Part shown: positions 1-12,571 of the stretch, in pieces | Layout: every line of letters starts with the position of its first letter | Numbering within the stretch: position 1 is the stretch's first letter | Assembly (NCBI RefSeq): GCF_040939455.1 | Contig: NC_134113.1 | Span: 16,974,501 to 17,038,500 of the forward strand | Origin: Microcebus murinus | Taxonomy: Eukaryota; Chordata; Mammalia; Primates; Cheirogaleidae | Reading direction: 5' to 3' | DNA: 64,000 nt | Translations under genes and position numbers: made by a program | The notes under the pieces: model-generated | Databases searched by the model: none | What the model saw: the letters and a program-made list of their open reading frames with translations, nothing else | What the model was told of the DNA's origin: nothing

Positions 1-559
1 ATATAGGCGTTTTTGCATATTTCTGTGGTTTGATTTGTGGTCTTCATAAGAGGGGTCAGTCATGTAGTCAAGTCTTCATACTTTGGCAAGACTGCCAGTG
101 TGTCCTTCTAGACAGATGAGAATCTTCTTGTTTTAGAACTATACAAGGGGAGATTTTACAGCCTCTAGGGAAAGTGTACCAATATTTAGTGCCTAACACT
201 CAAGAATTTTATACATATTTATATTCACTTCTCTAGTTTTTTTCTAAAATGAAATTAATTATCTTTTTCCTAAAAGTTTCTTCCCCCTTTCCTCCCATTT
301 TTTGTTTTCCTTCTCCCCTTTCACTTTTGCATTTTTTCTCTCTTTTTCTTCCAAATGTTTAGTACCTTATTATATACAAGCCACTCTTTAGCTGTTTTCC
401 AGTTCCCAACATTTTTAAGGTAGTCTTAGTTTATATTATGGTTTTCATTTTAATGTTCTCTGAATGCAAGGTCATTTATGTTGTAGAACCCACATTTAGA
501 CAAAAAGCTGAGATTATTTCTTTTTTTGGTTGCCAATTTTTAAATTAACCAATCATGTG

Positions 560-1721
560 TTTTTGTTTTTATTTTAAAAATAAAAGCATTTCTTATTTAC
601 AATAGTTTTAGGTTAACAGCAAAACAGAGTGGAAAGTACAGAGAGTTCCCATGTACCCTCTGTCCTCACATGTGTATAACCTCTCTTCTTAACATCTTTC
701 ACCAAAGTAGTACATTTGTTATGACTGATAAAGCTTCGTTAATGTGTCATTATCACCCAAAGTCCATAGTTTACATTAGGGTTCACTCTTGGACAAATTT
801 ATAATGACATGTATACATCACTGTAGCATCACACAGACTAGTTTCACTGCCTTAAAAGTCCTCTGTACTTTCTCTGTTCACGCCTGCCTTCCCCCCACTC
901 CCTGGTAACCACTGATCTTTTTACTCTTTCTCTAGTTTTGCCTTTTCTAGAATGTCATATAGTTAGAATTATACAGTATATATAACCTTTTCAGACAGGC
1001 TTCTTTCAACTTAGTAGTATGTATGTAATTTTCCTCCATGTCTCTTCATGGCTTGATAGCTCATTTCTTTTTAGCATTGTATTCCATTGTCCGGTCATAC
1101 CACAGTTTATTTATCTATTCACTTACTGAAGCACATCATGACTGCTTCTAAGTTTTGGCAATTATGAATAAAGCTACTATAAGTATCTATATGTGGGTTT
1201 TTTTTTCTTTCTTTTTTTCTTTTTTTTTTTTTAGACACTTCTTAGAAGTCAATATATGTGGGTTTTTATGTGGATGTAAGTTTTCAGCTTCTTAGGGTAA
1301 ATAACAAGGAGTGCAGTTGCTGGATTGTATGGTAAGAGTATGCTCAATTTGTAAAAAAAGGCCAAAGTGTCTTTCAAAGTGGCTGTACCATTTTGTATTT
1401 CCACCAGCAATGAAGGAGAGCTCCTGTTGTTCTACTTGCTTACCAGCATTTGGTGTTGTCGGTCTTCTGGATTTTGACCATTCTAATAGGCGTGTAGTGT
1501 TATTTTATTGTTTTAATTTGCATTTCCCTGATGACATATGATGTGGAGCATCTTTTCATATGCCTATTTGCCATTTGTATATCTTCTTTGGTGAGGTGTC
1601 TGTTAAGGTCTTTGACCCATTTTTTAATTGGATTATTTATTTTGTTGTTATTGAGTTTTAAGAGTTCTTTGTGTAGAACTCTATTTTTAGAAAGCAGTCT
1701 TTTACTAGATATGTCTTTTGC
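560..1721 (-). mobile_element. Old L1 (LINE-1) 3' region, antisense
   Basis: Reads as the complement of the L1 ORF2 end and 3'UTR. Phrases such as the complement of 'gcagttgctggattgtatggt' style text and 'atgtggagcatcttttcata' are typical of mammalian L1M copies. It has many substitutions and no intact ORF. Its left part is the 3'UTR. It is interrupted by a tiny retro-insertion (1203-1252) and ends at the Alu at 1737. Confidence 0.75.
1203..1252 (-). mobile_element. Minimal poly(A) retro-insertion inside L1
   Basis: A T-rich tract followed by about 20 bp (agacacttcttagaagtcaa) lies between two identical 15-bp copies of tatatgtgggttttt at 1188-1202 and 1253-1267. This is the layout of a LINE-type insertion, read on the - strand, of a very short 3' end with a poly(A) tail. 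The source RNA is not recognised. Confidence 0.6.
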
Positions 1722-1736
1722 AAATATGTGTTTTTA

Positions 1737-2090
<354 letters not shown>

Positions 2091-4442
2091 AAATATGTGT
2101 TTTTAAATAAAATGTCTGATTATACCAGTACTACATGTTCAGTGATGAAAATTTGAAAAAATTCACTAAAGAACAAATAAGAAAATAGAAATCATCTATA
2201 TACCTATCACCCAGAAATAACAACAGTTATTCTGTTTTTTTTTTTATATATACCTATTTTTTTGGCACATATACTTAGTATATTTGTGTAAGACCAATAC
2301 TTCAATGGGACTTTCATTACCCTTGTTTCAAGTATTTACACAGTAAACATTTTTCCTAGTATCAAGGAGTAACTACATTTGTAAATCAATAATCTCAAGG
2401 TTATCCCAACTCACTTTTTATTCAGTTTCAATAAATCTTAATTTCTTCTTATAACTCAAATGCCTCAATGTCAGATAAGTAACATATGTTTATGCAGAGA
2501 GAGGGTGTAGGGATTATAAAAACTAGAGTCTGCAGATTCCACCTAATGGCATTCAAATTAAAAATTTTTAAAATCACCATGTTGGCCAAACATAATGCAT
2601 CTTAAGTTTCTGGCCTCCTCTGCTCTCTTCTTTCCTAAAAAGCCAATATTTCAGCCCAAGATGGAGGCAATGAAGTCAATTTCCTGTGTCCTGCCATATA
2701 TCTACCTACACCCCAGTATACCATACCTATTTTGGGATAAATTTGGGACAACATTTCTCTTTAGTTTACTTTTCAACAAATCCTTACTTCCAATAGTCTT
2801 TTCTTTGTGAAAAAAAGGTTATTATTTATGAGTATATTGTACTTTCTAGTTTTTTATTCACACCCATACTTTGTTTTAATTCGCTATTGTTTTATCTTAG
2901 ACTAAAAGGATTGCAGATTCAGAGTCTAGATCAGGAAGGAACTTAGAGAGTGTGATCTTCAGCATTTATAAAACAGATTAATTCAATAGTGCAAGGTTGT
3001 ACTGTCAGTCTGGGTTTGGTCAGGAAAATAGTCATGGTATGTATTGTATCCATAAGAAATTTTGTATAGAAATTTGGGCTTACACAAATGTGGGGGAAGT
3101 TGGAAAAGTGAAGATCTGTGGTAGGAGAGACAGAGAAACAATCTGAAGTACTGGAGCAGGAGAAGAAAGCCATGTGTATGTTGCAGTGAAGAGGTCTGGA
3201 CACCTTCCAAAAATAATGGCCTCTGCTTGCTTCCAACGCCTAAATCTTAGGCAAGTTCCTCTCACTAGCAGACTGTCACATGAAGTTATAAAGAAGGGGA
3301 TTTTAAGGACTGTGGCTCCCATGCCTTAAAAGGGACTAGTAGTGATGTTACGTATCAATAGTAAATCTGGCACAGTTGTATACCTGATTCATGCACCCAT
3401 TCATTCTGTCACTCTTTCCTTTCTTGATCTTTTCCTAGACCCTACTATATGTATGTCTCCATTGGTCATGTGACTCCAGCAACTCTGGAGTCTTTATGTC
3501 TTTACTATTTCGTGGAATTATTTTAGATTGCTTCCTATAGCTAAAGACATTTTTCTAAGAATTATTTAAAAATAACACTAATTTTACTCATACCTATTTC
3601 TTTAACTTTAAACCTGAGGTAGGTTCACTCTTTAAACATTGCTTATAACTTATTACTCACTTGAACAAAGCCCCAGATTGTTAGAGCTACAAATATTAAG
3701 TCATCAATAATTTAGATTCCCAAGTTTAGTAAAGAACTATATAAATAATGACTGTATGAATAATTATTCTGACCCAGTGAGAAGTCTCAATATTTACATT
3801 TGCTGAGACTAAAGTCCAGAATGTGATTGCAGAATAGAATCTGTTTTCCACACTGATAGAAGAAATGATGATGTAGCATTTACCTGCTGGCCTGAAGCCA
3901 GGGAGCTAACCTCTAGTCTATCCATGGTTAAAATTACCCATAAGTAAAAACCCTTATGTACCTCCCTCTACCCATTCACCTATAGATTTTTTTAGATTTA
4001 AAAATCTTCCATGGCCAAGCAGATGATGAATAATTGAAATACAATTCAATATAGTATTTTTACTAATGATTGTTCATTGCTTTCCAAACGAGTGCATTAG
4101 AAAAACTTGGCAGATTTAGATATACATTTTTTGAATCCTAAGTGGTTGAGAAATATGATTTAGTTTACAGAGCAGTTCATTTGTATGAATAATATTATTT
4201 TGGAGCATATTCTTCCATTTAGCAGAAAGATGTATACAATTAAATAGTTGAGGAACACGATCAAAATTATTTGTGAACTGAATGAATTTTTATTGCTAAC
4301 AGTTTTAGTCATGACTGAAATATAAATCATGTACATATTAATGATTTATTTATATCTTGATTTTTTTGGTCAATAATTCTTCAAGTTAGATTAGTTTGAT
4401 GATGTGGAATTAAATGCCAGCAGCTCAAAATATGTAATTATT

Positions 4443-4773
4443 ATTATTATTTTTTTTTGAGGCAGAGTCTCACTCTGTTGCCTTGGCTAGAGTGCCGTGG
4501 TGTCAGCCTAGTTCACAGCAACCTCAAACTCCTGGACTCAAGCAATCCTTCTGCCTCAGCCTCCCCAAGTAGCTAGGGCTACAGGCATGTGCCACCATGC
4601 CCAGCTAATTTTTTCTATGTATTTTTAGTTGGCCAATTAATTTCTTTCTATTTTTAGTAGAGATGGGGTTTCGCTCTTGCTCAGGCTGGTTTCGAACCCC
4701 TGACCTTGAGCAATCCACCCGCCTTGGCCTCCCAGAGTGCTAGGATTACAGGTGTGAGCCACTGTGCCTGGCC
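4443..4773 (-). mobile_element. Alu SINE, antisense
   Basis: Full-length Alu with ttggccaattaatttcttt. It is flanked by tgtaattatt at 4433-4442 and 4774-4783 as target duplication. It is somewhat diverged from the young copies (ends actgtgcctggcc). Confidence 0.93.
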
Positions 4774-5109
4774 TGTAATTATTTATATTGGGCCTCCATA
4801 CAAAAAATTTGGCATGTTAGGATGATACCCGATGATGTTAGTTGTAAGATAACAACAGTAAGTAAGTAGATGATACTAACTGGTCCACTAGTTCTTGTAA
4901 GATAGTTAAGTAAACAAAAACATTTTTTTCTAAACATCTCAAGCAAGTTGAATGTTAGATGCAAGACTAGTAGTGAATTCAGAATTATATTCAAAGTGCA
5001 ATGTGAGCTTATCATATTTAGTAAAGATGTTAAGACTTCATATGCTGTTTACACAGAGCAGAAAGCATACAGCTTATTCAGTGATACATGAAAATTTCTA
5101 CCTTAACAG

Positions 5110-5181
5110 GTAAATATTGGGAAGATGGATTCACCCATTGAAAAGTGGAACCTAATAATTGGCAACTTGGCTTTAAAACAG
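5110..5181 (+). CDS. SLC41A2: SLC41A2 internal coding exon (first in window), 72 bp
   Basis: Internal exon of a magnesium transporter of the solute carrier 41 family, a eukaryotic relative of bacterial MgtE. It follows the acceptor ccttaacag and ends at cag|gtaagt. Its length is 72 bp, phase 0 on both sides, giving 24 codons that begin VNIGKMDSPIEKW and end NLALKQ. In the family this short hydrophilic stretch follows the membrane helices of the first MgtE half, and occupies the place that the SRISTYLHLHSIPGE region takes in the second half (exon 49997-50128). The upstream exon, which should encode the N-terminal cytosolic region and first helices, was not found in the 5.1 kb to its left. Assignment to member 2 rather than SLC41A1 or A3 rests on recognised protein sequence and on the long introns (SLC41A1 is compact in mammals). 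Confidence 0.9.
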
Positions 5182-5469
5182 GTAAGTGGCACACGTTGTT
5201 TTTTTAACAGATACTGAATTTAAAGATCTTGGGTGTTACCAGTAAGATTGGTATAATTTTAGTACTATGAGTCTATCATTTAATTGTTTCAGGAAATACC
5301 TAAATGATATTTAATACCCTGAAAAAACTAACGGAATAAATGGATATCCATGACCTTTGAAATCTATTCTTTTTCTAGAAACTGATTAAGTTATTCTAAA
5401 TAGGAAAAATATATAATATACAAAATATGGGGAAAAATAAAAAATGTTTTCTATCATAAGTATATGATA

Positions 5470-5732
5470 GGCTGGGCACGGTGGCTCACGCCTATAATCC
5501 TAGCACTGTGAAAGGCTGAGGCAGGAGGATTACTTGAGGTTAGGTGTTTGAGACCAGTCTGAGCAAGAGCAAGACCCAGCTGGGCATGGTGGCACATGCG
5601 TCTGTAGCCCCAGCTACTTGGGAGACTGAGGCAGGAGGACTATTTGAGCCCAGGAGTTGGAAATTACAGTGAACTATGATGAGCTACTGCACTCTAGCTG
5701 GGGCAACAGAGTGAGACTCTGTCTCAAAAAAA
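5470..5732 (+). mobile_element. Older Alu SINE, sense, internally shortened
   Basis: Starts ggctgggcacggtggctcac and ends in gtctcaaaaaaa. The left arm lacks part of its 3' portion, so the right arm begins soon after agcaagaccc. It is about 260 bp and diverged, consistent with an older insertion. Confidence 0.88.
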
Positions 5733-6234
5733 GTTAATGATAGAGCCAGAGTTTGTGTTAGTATCTGTATAAATAAATATTTAATACTTCATTGTTTAAG
5801 TGTTATTTTTCTACTTTTTAAAAAGTAAATTATGTGTTTAATTAAACTGAGCTCTATTTTATATATTATGGTCAGACATTTGTTTAACTTGAGTTTTCCT
5901 TGGTTTACTAATGTTACTAGTGTTAATATAAACAAATACATTAAATTACCAATTACATATGCACTAAACCATGGATTGTGTGTAATCTACAGCTCTTTCT
6001 AATCTCAATTATCTCTTCTTCCTCTCCAATAACCCTCTCCTATCTACAAGACAGAAGACTACAGCTACCCCTAGTAATTCTCTAGCTAGTGTGAGCTTAG
6101 GGAATGCACACTAATTTTGATGTTAGTTCAACTAGGACATAATATTGAGAACATGGTTGAAGGAACATAATATCATGTAATGCATTTCAAGGACAAAGAA
6201 ATAAAGGAATTTTTTAAATACCTGTGCAACTGCT

Positions 6235-6370
6235 TCTAAGATCACAGATTTGGAAATAAGAAAATCTGGGATCTAACCTTAGCTCTAATATTAACCAGCT
6301 GTATAACCTTTGTTAATTTACTTAATCTTTCTGGGTTTCACTTTCCTCTTTTAAATCACAGCAACCCATT
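6235..6370 (+). repeat. MIR SINE fragment
   Basis: Contains the MIR core pattern: 'ctgggatctaaccttagctc', then loss-prone 'ttaatttacttaatctttct' and 'gtttcactttcctc'. It is old and diverged. Confidence 0.55.
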
Positions 6371-6599
6371 AGAGATGTCTAAGATTCTTTACAGCTTGAA
6401 ATTGTAAGAGTAATAATCAAAATATTTAACAAACCATAGGGTACTATACATAATGAATAAAAATTAAAGTTTGAAAACATACTCCATTTTATTCTTTAAA
6501 TACTATAAACTCTTAAAAAGTAATATCAATTGTAGTATAAATTATTTATCAAATCATTCTAATAGTAATCATCTCAGCTTTTAATTTTTCCTCTAACTT

Positions 6600-7460
6600 T
6601 TAGTCTTTACTCTTCCCTTATCATCGTCTCTCCCTGCAACTGTTGGTCATTATGGGAGCCAGACATGGCTGAGGATTCATTTATCCTGCTTGCCATAGCC
6701 CAAGGCATGTGTCTTTATATGCCTCACTCCACCAAGGATGTATGATGAACAGGGAACCCCAAGCAGGCCCATCAGGACACAGTTGGTGCCAGCTAGTGAG
6801 GCAGCCATTGGTTGGAGCCCAGTTAGCAGAAGACAAAAGCAAGATGAAAAGAAGCTGGAAGGGTGGTGTTGGGCTCTGGGGAGAGGCTATTCTCTCCCTG
6901 AGGCTTCATCTGCTAAAGCTTGTGAGGGAGTAGATGAGTGTGTGTGTTGGGGGAAGGGGCTGGAATAGGCTCCTCTGCCTGGAGACTGACCACGGAGATA
7001 GAGGGGGAAGGATAGAGGAGGCTTACGCTCTCACTGGGGGTATGCTCTGCTGGCTGCTCTGCTGGCTGTTAAATGGGGTCCCAGGCAGGTTACCTGTCAC
7101 AGATTTCCTCATGATTACACAGAGCAGCAACATCAACCAGTGCATCAGTAGTCGAATAAAGCAAAGTCCTGGTCCCATCTGAGGACCATTACCCTACAGG
7201 AGGGATGTGTCCTGTACCAACGTCTTTTCAGGCCTATGGCTCCTATTAACTCCCCAGCTATGACTTCGACCCAAACTTTGCTTCCTCTTGGGTTCAGTTA
7301 GTCATTTTTCAATGAGTCATACAGTATAGGACTTCATCATCTCAGCTGTGTGCTTCGCCTTCCTCAGAAGTAGATAGATATATACATTTACACATACATA
7401 CATACATACCAGGATGTCTGTAGCAGGCTCTCTAGCTCTGTGTGCAAGTGTCAATCCTGA
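6600..7460. other. GC-richer unassigned patch
   Basis: Clearly richer in G and C than the surrounding intron, with short open frames but no splice structure or family I recognise. It may be an old LTR or other unidentified repeat. It includes a CATA repeat near its right end. Confidence 0.4.
7392..7410. repeat. (CATA)n microsatellite
   Basis: Runs of catacatacatacata, about four to five units. Confidence 0.8.
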
Positions 7461-8039
7461 AAAGACTTGGAATCACAGTGCTAGAATTTATACTATAAAT
7501 TAATTTTATTGCTTGTAAATATTATTTTATTTATTAGCCAGTATGAAAATACTGAAATATTTCAACAACTGCTGCAGCTATAATGGTGCTTATAGCATGA
7601 CTCTCAGCTCCAAATCTATAGGTGATATCAACAGGACCTATTAATATAATACAAGGTCATGGGGCTGCAATCTGGAATATCCGGACTCTTTAGTCCTGGC
7701 TTTTCTATTAATTTACTATGTGACAAGGTCAGACTATAGGAGTTTTTCAGTTGGAGCCCTGGCTTGTAGTATATAGATTGACTTCAGAGAGTCTGTGAAC
7801 ACCAAGAAATTCTACTCGAAATACTCAGTGCCTCTGTGTTTTTCTAGAGAAAAGAATCTCTATTATGTAGAGTTTTTTACCAGATTGTCAAAGGAGTTCA
7901 TGACACAAACAGCTAAGAATCCATGGAATAGATGATGGATGCCTTAGGATTTCTTTTAGTTCTGACATTCTATTAACCTGAGTCTCAGGCTTGCAGTCTG
8001 TGTGACTTTTCTTAGTTGCAGGTTTTTGAGTGTTGCTTT

Positions 8040-8410
8040 GTGTTGGCACTGTTGGAAGTACTTTATTTAGATAATTTAAATCTCAAAGTGTGATATTATT
8101 ATTGTCAGTTTAAAGATTAGGAATTGAAATTTCCATAGCACCAATCACAATTGTGATTATTTATTTTACAGTCATTTTTGAATGTCTGTCTCTCCCACTG
8201 ACCAAGAGCCCTCTGAGAGCAAGGAATAAATCTTTTTTGGCACTGTTGTAGCATAATGTCAAGCACAGGACATTGTACATAGTGGAATCTATATAAATAT
8301 TCATCGAATGAATGAATTTAAATAACTTGCTATGAGATTAAGTGGTAAGAGCCAGGAGTCAAACTCCTATCATTCGATTATCAAATCCAATCTCTTGCCA
8401 ACACTGCCTC
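8040..8410 (-). repeat. MIR, antisense, split by an L2 3' end
   Basis: The two outer parts (about 8040-8130 and 8322-8410) read as complement of MIR, ending 'taagagccaggagtcaaactc'. Between them, about 8165-8320, is a sense L2 3' end with 'ccctctgagagcaaggaat' and 'gaatgaatgaattt'. Boundaries are approximate. Confidence 0.5.
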
Positions 8411-8459
8411 TAAAGTCAGACTTCAGATATGTGGATTGAATACTTCTCAGTTTGAAGGT

Positions 8460-8590
8460 GGTATTTTCTTAGATGATCTTTGGATTACACCCTCGACATC
8501 ACTTGGGGTGCTTGTTAAAAATAGGTTCCCAGACCCCATTCCATACCTGTTGTCACCACATCAGGGCAGTTTGAGAACCCACACTCTTAG
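8460..8590. repeat. Possible MER5-like hAT fragment
   Basis: Text such as 'acatcacttggggtgcttgt' and 'cagtttgagaacccacactc' resembles MER5-type nonautonomous hAT elements. Diverged and not certain. Confidence 0.35.
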
Positions 8591-8822
8591 GGAATATTAA
8601 AATTAAAATATAGTATTAATAGCTACTCTAAAAGATAATGTAGCTACTCTAAAGATAATGTAGCTCAATTGCCATATGCAATATTTTTTCTCACTTTTTT
8701 TTCAGATGAGGAATCAGTGAAAGAATTTTCTCACTTTTTATATGTAATTTTTACATAATCAAATTTTTAAAATATGTTTTTAAAATTAATAATTCAGTTG
8801 GATTTTGTAAATATTTTTTTAG

Positions 8823-8967
8823 GTTCAGGCAACAGTAGTTGGTTTCCTAGCAGCTGTGGCGGCAATTATATTGGGCTGGATTCCAGAGGGAAAATACTAC
8901 CTTGATCATTCCATACTTTTGTGCTCTAGCAGTGTAGCAACTGCCTTCATTGCATCTCTTCTGCAGG
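8823..8967 (+). CDS. SLC41A2: SLC41A2 internal coding exon, 145 bp
   Basis: The acceptor is a T-rich tract ending ttttttttag and the donor is g|gtaagt. The exon enters in phase 0 and leaves after one base of a split Gly codon. Its 48 full codons start [19 protein letters not shown] and include [10 protein letters not shown] and [14 protein letters not shown]. Two membrane-spanning segments are visible: about residues 4-21 of the exon and about 30-47. They belong to the first of the two MgtE-like domains that form the Mg2+ pathway in the plasma membrane. The reading frame is intact with no premature stop. Only about 40 bp after the donor, a young antisense Alu (9006-9352) has inserted, unusually close to a coding exon. 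Confidence 0.93.
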
Positions 8968-9004
8968 GTAAGTGAATTTATAAATGTCTACTCTATAGTC
9001 TTGG

Positions 9005-9005
<1 letters not shown>

Positions 9006-9037
<32 letters not shown>

Positions 9038-9352
9038 AGACAGAGTCTCACTTTGTTGTCCAGGCTAGAGTGAGTGCCGTGGCGTCAGCCTAGCTCACAG
9101 CAACCTCAAACTCCTGGGCTCGAGCGATCCTTCTGCCTCAGCCTCCCGGGTAGCTGGGACTACAGGCATGCGCCACCATGCCCGGCTAATTTTTTATATA
9201 TATATCAGTTGGCCAATTAATTTCTTTCTATTTATAGTAGAGACGGGGTCTCGCTCTTGCTCAGGCTGGTTTTGAACTCCTGACCTTGAGCAATCCGCCC
9301 GCCTCGGCCTCCCAAGAGCTAGGATTACAGGCGTGAGCCACAGCGCCCGGCC
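9006..9352 (-). mobile_element. Young Alu SINE (strepsirrhine), antisense
   Basis: Near-consensus full-length Alu with a long T tail on the left (poly(A) of the - strand). It ends cacagcgcccggcc. Target duplication tagtcttgga lies at 8996-9005 and 9353-9362. It shares the markers 'cccaagagctagg' and 'ccacagcgcccgg' with the copies at 29950 and 37710. Confidence 0.96.
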
Positions 9353-10479
9353 TAGTCTTGGATTTTTGAAGTATTTATTTGTGAAGTTGATTTTTATCTA
9401 CTTTATGACACTTGTTACGAAAACAGCAGAAAAATGTTATCTACAAACTTTAAAAACATTTTCATTACTCCAGATATATTTATATTTCATTATTTATAAA
9501 ACTTAGTGTAGAATGGGCTTTTCTGAGATTGTCTCCTGACCTTTGATACTCTGGTATAGTTCCCCAAAAAGATCAGGAAAAAATAGCCCAGACATTCATT
9601 TGTTTCTGTAAATTCAATTAATTGAGAAACTCCTTTCTGGAAACCATGCAGGGGATTTACTGGCTTGTCACTTGAGTAACAACAAGTGTTCCAGGAATTC
9701 TGAGTTTCAAAAGGAGTCCCTCTGTTAAAATGGTTTTTTTTAAGTTTCAGATTCCAAAGATAATTTCTTCCCTATTTCTGTGGCAATATAAATATAACCT
9801 TTTGCTCACACAGCATATTGTTGGCCATAGAATTTTAAAGAGCCAGAAGGTTTTAAAAATTAACTACATTAGAACTTTTTAGTGGAGCTAGCTTTCTTTA
9901 TATTTATTTATTAATATGAACTTCATACTAGAGAACTAGCTTTTTATGGAATACCAATCATAAAGAGTTGTTTATTTTTATTTTACAATTGCTATCTTCT
10001 CTCCCTTATATCACCAGCAAAGTTAAAAATGGAAGATTGTCATATAAGTTAATCATACAAAGTAGCTAGCTTTTTCTGGTTAGATTCTGGGAATTTAGGG
10101 AATCTTATTAAAATTAAGACCTGACTTCCAAAGAATTTTGATTTAGTACTTAAATTACATCAGGGATAGTTTCTGGTCTTTATATAGAATTGAGTGGAGT
10201 TCACCCTGGCCAAAGCAGAGTGAAGTTAAGCTACTGGAAAATTAAATTTCCAGTAAAAAAAAAAAAAGAAAGAAAGAAAAGTTTTGGCATCAGTACACTA
10301 TTTCTTTAGGCTCATTTGCTTCTGTTTTCTTTCTGATTTTGTTTCATTTAGAAAGTGTTGTTTAAAATTTTTCAGTCTAACAGGTATGTGAAATGCCTAG
10401 GTTTTTCAAAACTATCAACAATTCAGATTTTTAAAATGAATTTGTTTAAAACGTCTTACTTTGTATAATCTATGTTCTA

Positions 10480-10690
10480 ATTTTATGACAACCTGACCTT
10501 TATAACCACCTTAATGTGTAAAGCAGATGCTATTAACCATATTTCATAGGTAAAAATCTGACCCAGACAGGTAAAGGTGACTTGTCCAATACCTTCAGCT
10601 TGTTAACGGCAGACTCAGAATTAAAACTCAAGTTTCCTGACTCCCAGCTCTTTCCACTGGACCACAATACAAGTGAAATATTTGTTTTAG
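10480..10690 (-). repeat. MIR SINE, antisense
   Basis: Reads as complement of MIR: 'gacagactcagaattaaaac'-like text, 'tttcctgactcccagctctt' and 'ccactggaccacaata'. Old and diverged. Confidence 0.6.
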
Positions 10691-10798
10691 CTGAATGGAT
10701 ACAGATGGCACTGCGTATTAGAGAATTTCCCATTTGGATCTTTAAATGTTTGGAAAAAGAACTCTATACAATCACATCTTGTTTGATTACTGAATAAT

Positions 10799-11132
10799 TT
10801 ATTTATTTATTTTTTTTTGAGACAGAGTCTTGCTTTGTTGCCCAGGCTAGAGTGAGTGCCGTGGTGTCAGCCTAACTCACAGCAACCTCAAACTCCTGGG
10901 CTCAAGGGATCCTGCTGCCTCAGCCTCCCGAGTAGCTGGGACTACAGGCATGCGCCACCATGCCCGGCTAATTTTTCCTATATATTAGTTGACCAATTAA
11001 TTTCTTTCTATTTATAGTAGAGACAGAGTCTTGCTCTCGCTTAGGCTGGTTTGAACTCCTGACCTAGAGCAATCCTCCCGCCTTGGCCTCCCAGAGTGCT
11101 AGGATTACAGGCGTGAGCCACCGTGCCCAGCC
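10799..11132 (-). mobile_element. Alu SINE (strepsirrhine), antisense
   Basis: Full-length Alu with a perfect 15-bp target duplication tgattactgaataat at 10784-10798 and 11133-11147. The linker reads gaccaattaatttcttt. Confidence 0.95.
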
Positions 11133-12297
11133 TGATTACTGAATAATATTTTTAAAACTTTTCTGCCATTGCTCTTTTTTTCTTTTTACAATGATATTAT
11201 GGGAAAGTTAAGTCTAGTGATTGAAAAAGATTCTAGAATATTAAGATGTGAGGTATTGTCTGATACAAGACAAAAATTCTACTTTTAAATATTTTGGCTT
11301 TATGCAATAGAGTAAAAAACACTGAGCGAAAGTCACTTACAAGCTATGTGTGACCTTAGGCAAGAATTTAAACCCTACTGCCTAGGACCTCATTTTTATT
11401 ATCTATAAAATAAATGTGTTGGAATAAAAACATTTAGAGTCATTTTTACTCTAAAAATGCAGTGAGATTCTGTTTATTTTTTCCCATAGCCATATTTAGG
11501 ATTTCCATATTGATTTATGGTTAGGACATAAATAAACTAAATATTTAAAATTTTCTCTGTACTGCATCCTCTTAATGAATGTGTTGGCATGGGAAAATCT
11601 ATATAACTGGGTGCGCATACATTGTACCATTTTCTCCCATTTGTATGATTCAAGAAAATAAGGATGCAAAAGTATTAAGTACAAAGTCAACCTTTTCATT
11701 TTTTGTTCTCTTCTTGTAGGTTTATAGACAGAAAATTTGGGTTTAAAGAATATCTTTTACAAAGACTATTTTTCGTGGCCTTCAGTGTTTAAAATTTAAT
11801 TATGTCCTGCTTCTTAATACTCTTTTAAATAATAAAATGAAGCAAGTATTTTTAGCTACCATATGTGAACATATCTGCTTTTGTTGGTCTTCTTCCAAGT
11901 TGCTATGCATATAAATATGACTCACCTTTTTTTTTTTTATGTTTTGATACTTTATTTGAGGTTTAAAATTAAAATCTTTGGATTTGATACACACAAATAC
12001 ATTACATAGAAGATACATGTCACTAAATTTGAAATTTTGGCTTTAATATTATTTTACTAGCTTTTGGGTCTCTGGATGCAACATTTAACTTCCTAAGTTT
12101 TCTGTGATCTGTACTTGTAATTTATTGAAAGGCATTTGCCAAAGCCTCAGGGTAAAGTGTTTTGTTTGCTTTAGTCATCTTATCTAAGTAATCTAACTGG
12201 AACTGAAATGCTATTTGTCTATCCTACATATTTGATATTTGGGGGATTGATTTCTTTAAATAATAGCATAAAAAGCAATGAACATTCTTTCTTCTAG

Positions 12298-12444
12298 GAA
12301 TAATAATGGTTGGAGTTATCGTTGGTTCAAAGAAGACTGGTATAAATCCTGATAATGTTGCTACACCCATTGCTGCTAGTTTTGGCGACCTTATAACTCT
12401 TGCCATATTGGCTTGGATAAGTCAGGGTTTGTACTCTTGTCTTG
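12298..12444 (+). CDS. SLC41A2: SLC41A2 internal coding exon with the INPDN...GD motif, 147 bp
   Basis: The acceptor is ctttcttctag and the donor g|gtaagt. The exon is phase 1 on both sides: the first two bases complete the split Gly and the last base starts the next split Glu codon. It encodes [19 protein letters not shown], then [15 protein letters not shown] and a helix ending in [10 protein letters not shown]. The [10 protein letters not shown]...GD pattern is the SLC41 signature of the first MgtE domain. By family knowledge its acidic residues line the Mg2+ path, equivalent to the conserved helix-5 Asp of bacterial MgtE; this alignment is inference. The exon closes the first MgtE domain. 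The frame is intact. The following intron is 13.5 kb. Confidence 0.94.
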
Positions 12445-12571
12445 GTAAGTTGACTTGAAACTAAATATTATGTGTTATTCAGAGTCTTTTAAAATAAATA
12501 TTGTTGTAGCAATGCCATGAATCCATGGTGATCTTCAACTGTATTAGAACTGTTATTGAGACTGATTAGAA

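Larger units (their letters stand above)
5182..8822 (+). other. Intron, 3.6 kb
   Basis: Contains a sense Alu (5470-5732), a MIR (about 6235-6370), a relatively GC-rich unassigned patch (about 6600-7460), a CATA microsatellite (7392-7410), a MIR split by an L2 end (about 8040-8410) and a possible MER5-like fragment (about 8460-8590). No gene is seen. Confidence 0.8.
8968..12297 (+). other. Intron, 3.3 kb
   Basis: Contains two young antisense Alus (9006-9352, 10799-11132) and an antisense MIR (about 10480-10690). The remainder, 9363-10470 and 11148-12297, is AT-rich sequence with no recognisable gene or repeat. Confidence 0.8.
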
